In this document: piece by piece, positions 1-5,238 of the stretch | How positions within the stretch are numbered: position 1 is the first letter of the stretch | How the letters are laid out: each line of letters opens with the position of its first letter | Assembly: GCA_964512305.1 (NCBI GenBank) | Contig: CAZEIW010000039.1 | Coordinates: 1-5,238, forward strand | Source of the DNA: CAZEIW01 sp964512305 | Lineage (GTDB): Bacteria > Pseudomonadota > Gammaproteobacteria > Burkholderiales > Burkholderiaceae_F | Reading direction: 5' to 3' | Length of the DNA: 5,238 nucleotides | Program-made: the position numbers and the translations under genes | Notes under the pieces: model-generated | What the model saw: the letters and a program-made list of their open reading frames with translations, nothing else | Told to the model about the DNA's origin: nothing | Databases searched by the model: none

Positions 1-47
1 CTTGTCCCGGCCATCCACGTAGCAGCAGGACGAAGCGTTAGCAAGAC

Positions 48-84
48 ACGCCGACGCTCGGGGCAGGATGACCCGGGTCGGCGT
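48..84 (-). terminator. Candidate intrinsic terminator of galU
   Basis: A perfect 8-bp inverted repeat, ACGCCGAC at 48-55 and GTCGGCGT at 77-84, starts three bases past the galU stop codon. The loop contains a second short complementary pair (CGGG 59-62 with CCCG 72-75), so an extended stem with a small internal loop is possible. Read on the minus strand, the stem is followed by GTCTTGCT, which is only a weak U-rich tail. Position supports a galU terminator, but the poor T tract keeps this tentative. The rest of 1-47 shows no gene or other signal that I can support. Confidence 0.45.
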
Positions 85-87
85 CCC

Positions 88-939
88 TCAGCCCACCAGC
101 CCCTGCCTTCGCCCCAGCGCGATATTCGCCGCCAGGAACCCCGCCTTCGACCCGCAATCGAAGCGCGTGCCCTGGAACCTGCGCACGATCACCTCGCCGA
201 GCGGCACCCGCCTGGCGATCGCGTCGGTGAGCTGGATCTCGTTGCCGCGGCCGCGCTGCGTGGTGGCGAGCTCGGCGAAGATCTCCGGCCGCAGCACGTA
301 ACGGCCGACCACCGCAAGCGTCGACGGCGCCTCCTCGGGGCGCGGCTTCTCGACGATGCCCGTCACGCGCTCCTCCTGGCCGTCAACACTGCCGGCGAGT
401 TGCGCGGTCGCGACGATGCCGTACTTCGACGTGTCCTGCGGCGGCACGTGCTCGACCGCGAGCACCGAAGCTCCGTGGCGCCCATAGCTCGCGACCAGCT
501 GCGCGGTGACGCCGGGGTCGGCGTCGATCAGGTCGTCGGCGAGGATCACCGCGAAGGGCTCGTCGCCCACCACCTCGCGCGCGCACAGCACCGCGTGCCC
601 CAGGCCGAGCGGCTCGCTCTGGCGCACGTAGACGAAACTCACGCCGCGCGGCGTGGCCGACATCAGCGCGTCGAACAGTTCCCGCTTGTCGCCGCCGCCC
701 AGCAGATGTTCCAGCTCGGGCGCGCGGTCGAAGTGATCCTCGATGGCGCGCTTGTTGCGCCCCGTGACGAAGATCATCTGCTCGATGCCGGCGGCAGCGG
801 CCTCCTCGACCGCGTACTGGATGAGCGGCTTGTCGACGACCGGCAGCATCTCCTTCGGCATTGCCTTGGTGGCAGGAAGGAAGCGTGTTCCCAACCCGGC
901 CACCGGAAACACGGCCTTGCGTACCTTTTTGGTGGACAT
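88..939 (-). CDS. galU: UTP-glucose-1-phosphate uridylyltransferase (UDP-glucose pyrophosphorylase)
   Basis: This cytoplasmic enzyme makes UDP-glucose and pyrophosphate from UTP and glucose-1-phosphate, supplying glucosyl donor for LPS core, exopolysaccharide and UDP-sugar pathways. The 283-residue protein is one nucleotidyltransferase-fold domain, close to the usual bacterial GalU length (about 280-300). The nucleotide-binding signature runs from G15 (GLGTRFLPATKAMPKEMLP, 15-33). Further family motifs are VDKPLIQY (35-42), RQSEPLGLGHAVLCA (106-120), the acidic metal-site region ILADD (132-136), VEKP (196-199), GRYVL (212-216) and NEIQLTDA (233-240), with a DCG(S)K motif near the C-terminus. 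The ATG at 939 is chosen because MSTKKVRKAVFPVAGLG matches the family N-terminus and a GGGGA lies four bases upstream. It follows pgi on the same strand after 82 nt, so co-transcription is likely. Its substrate is the product of the divergent mutase gene. Nothing appears truncated. Confidence 0.97.
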   Translation of the reverse strand: MSTKKVRKAVFPVAGLGTRFLPATKAMPKEMLPVVDKPLIQYAVEEAAAAGIEQMIFVTGRNKRAIEDHFDRAPELEHLLGGGDKRELFDALMSATPRGVSFVYVRQSEPLGLGHAVLCAREVVGDEPFAVILADDLIDADPGVTAQLVASYGRHGASVLAVEHVPPQDTSKYGIVATAQLAGSVDGQEERVTGIVEKPRPEEAPSTLAVVGRYVLRPEIFAELATTQRGRGNEIQLTDAIARRVPLGEVIVRRFQGTRFDCGSKAGFLAANIALGRRQGLVG

Positions 940-943
940 CGAA

Positions 944-961
944 TCCCCGATATTTCTATCG
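944..961 (-). promoter_or_regulatory. galU leader hairpin overlapping its ribosome-binding site
   Basis: Read on the minus strand, the last 22 bases before the galU ATG contain CGATA-GAAA-TATCG, a perfect 5-bp stem with a GAAA (GNRA-type) tetraloop at 961-948. The purine run GGGGA (948-944) is the likely Shine-Dalgarno sequence and shares its first G with the stem. This is the most AT-rich stretch of the pgi-galU gap. The hairpin could tune ribosome access or mark a processing boundary in a pgi-galU transcript, but a 5-bp stem may also be chance. The rest of the gap (962-1021) shows only GC-rich sequence with no promoter I can support. Confidence 0.35.
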
Positions 962-1021
962 CCTGGCTTCCGCGGGGCGGAATGCGACGCGCCGCGGCTC
1001 GCCCGGCATCACGGAGGGAGG

Positions 1022-2533
1022 TCAGATCGGCGACTGCGCCAGGCGCTGCTGCAGCAGCTTCTTGCCGATCTCGACTCCCCACTGGTCGAACGCGTTGACG
1101 TTCCACACCACGCTCTGCACGAAGCAGCGGTGCTCGTACAGCGCCAGCAGCGAGCCGATCGAGCGCGCGTCGAGCTGGGGCAGGGTGAGCACCGTGCTCG
1201 GTCGGCCGCCGGGCGCCGCGGCGTAGGACGGGCGCCCGTTCTGGTCTCCCAGCACCCGGTCCCCGGCGGCGAGCGCATCGGCCTGGGCCATTGCGAAGGC
1301 GTTGAGCAGCCGGTGGCGGCGATCGGCACCGTGCGCGAACTGCGCCACCGTGATGAAGTCTGCCGGCGACCAGTGCGTGCCCTGGTGCATGAACTGGAAC
1401 ACGCTGTGCTGGGCTGTGGTGCCGACTTCACCCCAGACCACCGGTGAGGAGTCGATCGCCAGCGCACGCCCGTCGCGGTCGACGAGCTTGCCCGTGCTCT
1501 CCATCTCGAGCTGCTGCAGATACGACGGAAGATGGCGCAGGCGCTGCGCGTACGGGAACACCGCGCGGGTGCGCACGCCCCAGAAATTCGTGTACCACAC
1601 GCCCAGCAGGCCGAGCAGTACCGGCAGGTTGGTCTCGAACGGCTCGCGCGCGAAGTGCTCGTCCATTTCGGCCGCGCCCGCCAGCAGTTCCTCGAACGCC
1701 TGGTGGCCGTGCGCGACCGCGATCGCAAGGCCGCACGCGGACCACACCGAGTAGCGCCCGCCGACCCAGTCCGGGAATGTGAAGATGCGCTTCTGATGCA
1801 CGCCGAAGTCGATGGCGCGCTGCGGCTGCGCGGTGACCGCGATCAGGTGATGCGTGGTGTCGAGGGGCGAGGACGCGTGCTGCTGCAGCCAGTCGAGCGC
1901 GGCTCGCACGTTCTCCAGCGTCTCGAGCGTCGTGAAGGTCTTGGAGATCGCGGCCACCAGCGTGGTCTCGGGGCGCGCGCCCTCCAGCGCGTGTTCGAGC
2001 TCGGCCGGATCGAGGTTGGACACGAAGTGGACGCGCGGCCTCTCCGACGCACGCCCCAGCGCGTCGGTCACCAGCCGCGGCCCGAGGTCGGAGCCGCCGA
2101 TGCCGATGCTGACCAGGGTTTCGATCGGCTGGTCGGTGCTGCCGCGGATCGCGCCCGCGCGCAGCGCCTCGGCGAAGGCGAGGAAGCGGCTGCGCTCGGC
2201 GCGCAGCGAGCGTTCGACCGAGAGATCGGCCGGCGGCGTGCGCAGCGCGGTGTGCCAGGCGGGGCGGTGCTCGGTCGTGTTGATTCCCTCGCCGTCGAGC
2301 AGCGCGCTGCGCATCTGCTCGAGCTCGGCCGCGCGCGCCAGCTTGAGGAGATCGGCCAGCGTTGCGTCGTCGATCCAGTGGCGCGACAGGTCGGCGCTGA
2401 TGGAAGGCGCCTGGAACGTGTAGCGTTTCGCGCGCTGCGGATCGGAGGCCATCAGCGCGGCCAGGCTCGTCGATTCGAAGCCGCGGCGGCGCTCGGTGAG
2501 CGCGCGCCATTCGGGTCGTTCGTTGGCAGGCAT
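1022..2533 (-). CDS. pgi: Glucose-6-phosphate isomerase
   Basis: Pgi interconverts glucose-6-phosphate and fructose-6-phosphate in the cytoplasm, linking glycolysis and gluconeogenesis to polysaccharide precursor supply. The 503-residue protein has the two SIS-type sugar isomerase halves of the family. Visible landmarks are SIGIGGSDLGP (142-152), the phosphate-binding SKTFTTLET (197-205), signature 1 DWVGGRYSVWSACG (255-268), MESTGK with probable catalytic E345, GTTAQH with probable catalytic H376, and signature 2 ending in FDQWGVEIGK (482-491) with catalytic K491. Signature 1 carries Cys267 where the family normally has an aliphatic residue. The protein is shorter than the E. coli type (about 550) yet keeps all active-site motifs. 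The ATG at 2533 fits the usual N-terminus (PEWRALTERR...). No strong Shine-Dalgarno precedes it; only a GAG five bases upstream is visible. It is the probable first gene of a pgi-galU unit and diverges from the mutase gene. Confidence 0.97.
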   Translation of the reverse strand: MPANERPEWRALTERRRGFESTSLAALMASDPQRAKRYTFQAPSISADLSRHWIDDATLADLLKLARAAELEQMRSALLDGEGINTTEHRPAWHTALRTPPADLSVERSLRAERSRFLAFAEALRAGAIRGSTDQPIETLVSIGIGGSDLGPRLVTDALGRASERPRVHFVSNLDPAELEHALEGARPETTLVAAISKTFTTLETLENVRAALDWLQQHASSPLDTTHHLIAVTAQPQRAIDFGVHQKRIFTFPDWVGGRYSVWSACGLAIAVAHGHQAFEELLAGAAEMDEHFAREPFETNLPVLLGLLGVWYTNFWGVRTRAVFPYAQRLRHLPSYLQQLEMESTGKLVDRDGRALAIDSSPVVWGEVGTTAQHSVFQFMHQGTHWSPADFITVAQFAHGADRRHRLLNAFAMAQADALAAGDRVLGDQNGRPSYAAAPGGRPSTVLTLPQLDARSIGSLLALYEHRCFVQSVVWNVNAFDQWGVEIGKKLLQQRLAQSPI

Positions 2534-2586
2534 CGGGGCTCGGCGGCGTGCCCGGACGTCGGACCGCCTCAGGGGTGGTTGAATGG

Positions 2587-2598
2587 TCTCTCGAGAGA
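2587..2598. promoter_or_regulatory. Perfect 12-bp palindrome in the divergent pgi/mutase intergenic region
   Basis: TCTCTCGAGAGA reads identically on both strands. It is centred 27 bp from the second dyad (2611-2628), both inside the 181-nt region between two divergent genes. The position is right for an operator controlling either or both genes. I do not recognise a specific regulator from the sequence, and no regulator gene is present in the window. Confidence 0.35.
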
Positions 2599-2609
2599 TC
2601 GATTCGCTT

Positions 2610-2628
2610 TGTTAGACTCGATTCTAAC
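2610..2628. promoter_or_regulatory. Candidate divergent promoter/operator dyad between pgi and the mutase gene
   Basis: GTTAGACTCGATTCTAAC (2611-2628) is an 18-bp dyad with 16 of 18 positions symmetric, inside an AT-rich stretch (about 39% G+C over 2601-2628). On the plus strand it contains TAGACT (2613-2618) preceded by TGT, an extended -10-like element facing the mutase gene. On the minus strand it contains TAGAAT (2626-2621), five of six matches to the sigma-70 -10 consensus, facing pgi. No convincing -35 hexamer is placed for either direction. TCGATTC occurs twice 19 bp apart (2599-2605 and 2618-2624). The element could be a pair of overlapping promoters, an operator, or both. The intergenic remainder (2534-2586 and 2629-2714) shows no further site I can support. 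Confidence 0.4.
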
Positions 2629-2714
2629 GTCCGCGGTGAGCCTCGCAGGGCCAGCCACGCCCGATCGCATAGCGCGAATTTCCGGCACACGGAACTGCCG
2701 CCCTCGAACCCACC

Positions 2715-4100
2715 ATGTCCTACGACATCGACCCTTCGATTTTCAAGGCCTACGACATCCGCGGCGTCGTCGATCGCGGTCTGACGCGGACCGCGGCGCA
2801 TGCGATCGGCGCCGCCCTCGGTACCGAGGCTTTCGAGCGCGGCCTGGGCGAGCTCGCCGTCGGGCGCGACGGCCGGCTGTCGGGGCCGTGGCTGCGCGAT
2901 GCGCTGATCGAAGGTATCCGCAGCACCGGCACGGCGGCGGTCGACATCGGCTGCGTGCCCACCCCGGTGCTGTATTTCGCCACGCACCACCTGGGCACGC
3001 GGTCCGGGGTCGAGATCACCGGCAGCCACAATCCGCCCGAATACAACGGCCTGAAGCTCGTGCTTGGCGACGAGGCGCTGCATGGCGAGGGCATCCAGCG
3101 GCTGCGCCGGCGGATCGAAAGCGGCGACCTGCGCCGCGCGGCGCGCGCGGGCGCGCTTCGCGGGGTCGACGTCGCCGACGCCTACCTTCGGCGAATCACC
3201 GGCGACGCGCGGCTGGCGCGGCCGATGAAGATCGCGATCGACTGCGGCAACGGCGTCGCCGGCGCGATCGCGCCGCAGCTGTACCGCGCGCTCGGCTGCG
3301 AGGTGATCGAGCTTTTCTGCGAGGTCGACGGCAACTTCCCCAACCACCATCCGGACCCGGCGCATCCGGAGAACCTGCAGGACCTGATCGCGAAGCTCGC
3401 CGCCTCCGACGCCGAGCTGGGCCTCGCGTTCGACGGCGACGGCGACCGGCTCGGCGTGGTCACGCGCGGCGGCCACATCGTCTATCCGGATCGCCAGATC
3501 ATGCTGTTCGCCGCCGACGTGCTGGCGCGCGTGCCGGGCGGCGAGATCGTCTACGACGTCAAGTGCACGCGCAACCTGGCGCCCTGGATCCGCCGCCACG
3601 GAGGGCGGCCGACGATGTGGCGCACCGGGCACTCGCTGATCAAGGCGCGGCTGCGGGAATGCGGCGCGCCGTTCGCGGGCGAGATGAGCGGGCACCTGTT
3701 TTTCAACGACCGCTGGTACGGATTCGACGATGGCTTGTACGCGGGTGCGCGCCTGCTCGAGATCCTCAGCCGCCACGCCGATCCGTCGGCGGTGCTCGAC
3801 GCGCTGCCGGACTCGGTCAGCACGCCCGAGCTGCACCTGCAGACCGCCGACGGCGAGAATTTCCGGCTGGTCGAGCGGCTTTGCGCCGAGGCGCGCTTCG
3901 AGCAGGCGCGCGAACTGATCACGATCGACGGCGTGCGCGTCGAATATGCGGACGGTTTCGGGCTGGCGCGGGCTTCGAACACGACGCCGGTGGTCGTGCT
4001 GCGCTTCGAGGCCGACAACGCCGCGGCGCTGGCGCGCATCCAGAACGACTTCCGCCGCGCGATCCTCGGCGTCGCGCCGGGCGCGCAACTGCCGTTTTGA
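2715..4100 (+). CDS. Phosphomannomutase/phosphoglucomutase (alpha-D-phosphohexomutase, AlgC/ManB type)
   Basis: This cytoplasmic enzyme interconverts 6-phospho and 1-phospho sugars (glucose and/or mannose) through a phosphoserine and a bisphosphate intermediate, feeding UDP-glucose and GDP-mannose routes for LPS and exopolysaccharide. The 461 residues match Pseudomonas AlgC (463) and show the four-domain plan: KAYDIRG (11-17), phosphoserine loop TGSHNPPEYNGLK with S104, metal loop DGDGDR with D240/D242/D244, sugar-recognition loop GEMSGH (322-327), and C-terminal phosphate-binding RASNTTP (419-425). These features favour the dual-specificity PMM/PGM branch over phosphoglucosamine mutase; substrate preference is not proven by sequence. 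The ATG at 2715 fits the family start (DPSIFKAYDIRG), and an in-frame TAG at 2670 prevents long extension. No clear Shine-Dalgarno is visible. It is divergent from pgi and 205 nt upstream of co-oriented waaC. Possible symbols are algC, manB or pgm; none is fixed by this sequence. Confidence 0.95.
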   Translation: MSYDIDPSIFKAYDIRGVVDRGLTRTAAHAIGAALGTEAFERGLGELAVGRDGRLSGPWLRDALIEGIRSTGTAAVDIGCVPTPVLYFATHHLGTRSGVEITGSHNPPEYNGLKLVLGDEALHGEGIQRLRRRIESGDLRRAARAGALRGVDVADAYLRRITGDARLARPMKIAIDCGNGVAGAIAPQLYRALGCEVIELFCEVDGNFPNHHPDPAHPENLQDLIAKLAASDAELGLAFDGDGDRLGVVTRGGHIVYPDRQIMLFAADVLARVPGGEIVYDVKCTRNLAPWIRRHGGRPTMWRTGHSLIKARLRECGAPFAGEMSGHLFFNDRWYGFDDGLYAGARLLEILSRHADPSAVLDALPDSVSTPELHLQTADGENFRLVERLCAEARFEQARELITIDGVRVEYADGFGLARASNTTPVVVLRFEADNAAALARIQNDFRRAILGVAPGAQLPF

Positions 4101-4127
4101 CGTGCCGCCGATCCGGGCCGGCGCGAC

Positions 4128-4187
4128 CCGAAGGAAGCTCCCCTCTCCAGCGCCACGAGAGCGGGACCGAAGGAAGCTCCCCTCTCC
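4128..4187 (+). repeat. Tandem direct repeat, 39-bp period, partly degenerate REP copy
   Basis: A 21-bp sequence containing GAAGGAAGCTCCCCTCTCC occurs identically at 4128-4148 and 4167-4187, exactly 39 bp apart. After the first copy, CTCTC (4143-4147) faces GAGAG (4157-4161), a decayed form of the hairpin that follows the second copy. The simplest reading is duplication of a REP-like unit with erosion of the first copy. It begins 27 bp after the mutase stop codon. Confidence 0.8.
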
Positions 4188-4217
4188 CGCTTGCGGGAGA
4201 GGGGCCGGGGGTGAGGG
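4179..4217 (+). repeat. REP-like palindromic element, copy 1
   Basis: CCCCTCTCCCGC (4179-4190) and GCGGGAGAGGGG (4193-4204) form a perfect 12-bp stem around TT. A tail, GGGGGTGAGGG (4207-4217), follows after CC. The stem-plus-tail plan matches copy 2 in the opposite orientation. Extragenic elements with CCCTCTCCC/GGGAGAGGG stems are familiar in GC-rich proteobacteria. The hairpin could slow RNA decay from the 3' end or weaken read-through from the mutase gene, but no T tract follows, so it is not a classical terminator. Confidence 0.85.
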
Positions 4218-4241
4218 CGGCAATCGAAGCTCCGCTCCCCA

Positions 4242-4282
4242 CCCTCACCCCCACCCCTCTCCCGCTGAGCGCGGGAGAGGGG
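4242..4282 (-). repeat. REP-like palindromic element, copy 2, inverted
   Basis: This copy is the reverse complement of copy 1: tail CCCTCACCCCC (4242-4252), one base, then CCCCTCTCCCGC (4254-4265), loop TGAGC, and GCGGGAGAGGGG (4271-4282). The stem is again a perfect 12 bp; only the loop and the tail junction differ from copy 1. The two inverted copies, separated by 24 nt (4218-4241), form a BIME-like pair. The element ends 23 nt before the waaC start codon. Confidence 0.85.
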
Positions 4283-4305
4283 AGTGAAGCGCGCGGGTAC
4301 CGCCG

Positions 4306-5238
4306 ATGCGCGTCCTGATCGTCAAGACCTCCTCGATGGGCGATGTCGTGCATGCGCTGCCGCTTGCCTCCGACATCGCGCGCGCGTTTCCGGGTGCCGG
4401 CATCGAGTGGGTGGTCGAGGAGGCCTTCGCCGCGATCCCGTGCCTGCATTCCTCGGTGACGGGCGTCGTCACGGTCGCGCTGCGGCGCTGGCGGCGCGCA
4501 CCCTGGTCGCCGCGAACCTGGCGCGAGCTGCGGGCGGCGCGCGCCGCGCTGCGTTCGGTGAATTACGACGCGATCGTCGACTGCCAGGGCCTGCTCAAGA
4601 GCGCGCTGATCGCGCGCAGCGCGCGCGGCCCGGTCGCCGGTCCGTGTGCGTCGAGCGCGCGCGAGAAGGTCGCGTCGTGGTTCTACGATCGCAAGATCAC
4701 GATCGATCGCGCGCTGCATGCGGTCGATCGCGCGCGGCGCCTTGGAGCCGCCGCGCTCGAATATCCGGTCGACGGGCCGCCTCGCTTCGGCTTGCGGGTC
4801 CCGGCCGGCGATCGCTACGTGCCAGCGCGGCTGCCCGTTCCCGCCGGCGAAGCGCCGTACGCGGTCCTGCTGACCAACGCCAGCCGCACCAGCAAGCTGT
4901 GGTCGGACTCGCGCTGGAGCGAGGTCGAGCGCTGGCTGGCGGAGCAGGAGATCGAGAGCTTGCTGCCGTGGGGGACCGAAGCCGAGCACGAGGCGACACG
5001 CCGGCGTGCCGCTTCGATGCGAAGGGCGCGCGTGCTGCCGCGGCTGCCGCTCGACCAACTTGCGGCGGTACTGTCGCGCGCGGCGGTCGCGATCGGCCTC
5101 GACACAGGCCTGACTCACCTCGCCGCGGCCTGCGGCGTGCCCGCAGTCGGCATCTTTTGCGACTACGACACGCAGCTCGTGGGCCTGCGCGGCGCGCGCG
5201 TCGAAAGCCTGGGCGGCGTCGGGCAGCAGCCCGAAGCA
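4306..5238 (+). CDS. waaC: Lipopolysaccharide heptosyltransferase I, 3' end cut by the window
   Basis: WaaC transfers the first L-glycero-D-manno-heptose from an ADP-heptose donor to Kdo2-lipid A on the cytoplasmic face of the inner membrane, starting the LPS inner core. The open frame runs 311 codons to the window edge without a stop; E. coli WaaC has about 319, so only a short C-terminal piece is missing. The GT9-family (GT-B fold) features are MRVLIVKTSSMGDVVHALP (1-19) with probable catalytic D13, VVEEAFAAIP (about 36-45), DCQGLLKSALIA, AREKVASWFYDR, the donor-site RTSKLW with K197, PWG plus E227, and LDTGLTHLAAA with D266. D13, K197, E227 and D266 correspond to D13, K192, E222 and D261 in my recalled E. 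coli alignment. The ATG at 4306 is fixed by the canonical N-terminus, although no Shine-Dalgarno lies at normal distance. It follows the mutase gene and a REP pair. Confidence 0.95.
   Translation, partial: MRVLIVKTSSMGDVVHALPLASDIARAFPGAGIEWVVEEAFAAIPCLHSSVTGVVTVALRRWRRAPWSPRTWRELRAARAALRSVNYDAIVDCQGLLKSALIARSARGPVAGPCASSAREKVASWFYDRKITIDRALHAVDRARRLGAAALEYPVDGPPRFGLRVPAGDRYVPARLPVPAGEAPYAVLLTNASRTSKLWSDSRWSEVERWLAEQEIESLLPWGTEAEHEATRRRAASMRRARVLPRLPLDQLAAVLSRAAVAIGLDTGLTHLAAACGVPAVGIFCDYDTQLVGLRGARVESLGGVGQQPEA

Noticed and set aside
970..997. CCGCGG twice (970-975 and 992-997) in the pgi-galU gap as a terminator stem
   Set aside because: CCGCGG is self-palindromic, the stem is only 6 bp with a 16-nt loop, and no T tract follows. 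Expected by chance at this GC content.
2683..2700. CGGCA/TGCCG stem-loop in the mutase leader
   Set aside because: A 5-bp stem in GC-rich sequence is common by chance, and there is no loop motif or clear link to a ribosome-binding site.
2548..2784. A 78-codon plus-strand frame covering the divergent intergenic region
   Set aside because: It overlaps the mutase start in another frame, has no Shine-Dalgarno, resembles no family and covers the probable promoter.
1428..4223. A 931-codon open frame on the minus strand and a 928-codon frame on the plus strand (1532-4318), each spanning several genes
   Set aside because: Both run out of frame through pgi, the mutase gene and the repeat spacer, and read as low-complexity Arg/Ala-rich protein. 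GC-rich third codon positions deplete stops in the other frames. They have no family resemblance except where fragments mirror the real genes.
4128..4282. Possible CRISPR-like array because of regularly repeated sequence
   Set aside because: Only two direct copies exist, the intervals are decayed repeat rather than unique spacers, and the remaining copies are inverted hairpins typical of REP elements.
4690..4740. Repeated TCGATCGCGCG within waaC
   Set aside because: It encodes two similar short stretches (IDRA and VDRA) with the same preferred codons; no structural repeat is implied.
215..4815. Four GCGATCGC octamers (215, 1719, 3264, 4808), more than base composition alone predicts
   Set aside because: They lie within coding sequence where GC-rich codon use with ATC, GAT and CGC creates the motif. 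Four copies do not establish a HIP1-like or uptake-signal system without a genome count.
3919..5118. A 399-codon minus-strand frame antisense to the end of the mutase gene and waaC
   Set aside because: Arg/Ala-rich shadow of well-supported genes on the opposite strand; it also reads through the REP block.
1..5238. A previously undescribed system
   Set aside because: Every sizeable coding stretch is a well-known metabolic or LPS gene. No toxin, nuclease, transposase, phage, reverse transcriptase or defence-type gene is visible.

Overview
The window is very GC-rich (roughly 70% G+C by eye) and carries four recognisable housekeeping genes for sugar-phosphate metabolism and lipopolysaccharide (LPS) core synthesis. 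A heptosyltransferase I gene (waaC) shows a Gram-negative, LPS-making organism. The high GC, the protein flavours and the coupling of an AlgC/ManB-type mutase to waaC suggest a betaproteobacterium, perhaps Burkholderiales-like. That assignment is inference from style; no phylogenetic marker is present.

Layout: 1-87 is the sequence downstream of galU and holds a stem-loop that may be its terminator. galU (88-939, minus) and pgi (1022-2533, minus) are co-oriented with an 82-nt gap and probably form a pgi-galU operon. A 181-nt divergent intergenic region (2534-2714) contains an AT-rich island with two inverted repeats and promoter-like sequence. The phosphomannomutase/phosphoglucomutase gene (2715-4100, plus) comes next. 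A 205-nt spacer (4101-4305) then holds a tandem 39-bp repeat and two oppositely oriented REP-like hairpin elements. waaC (4306 to the window edge, plus) is cut off a little before its stop.

The genes work around one metabolic node. Pgi interconverts fructose-6-P and glucose-6-P. The mutase converts glucose-6-P to glucose-1-P, and mannose-6-P to mannose-1-P. GalU turns glucose-1-P into UDP-glucose for envelope polysaccharides. WaaC adds the first heptose to Kdo2-lipid A. The two transcription units diverge from a shared control region between pgi and the mutase gene.

No defence system, mobile gene, RNA gene or novel cluster was found. The parts most worth a second look are non-coding: the REP pair before waaC, the symmetric promoter-like dyad between the divergent genes, and a small GAAA-loop hairpin at the galU ribosome-binding site.
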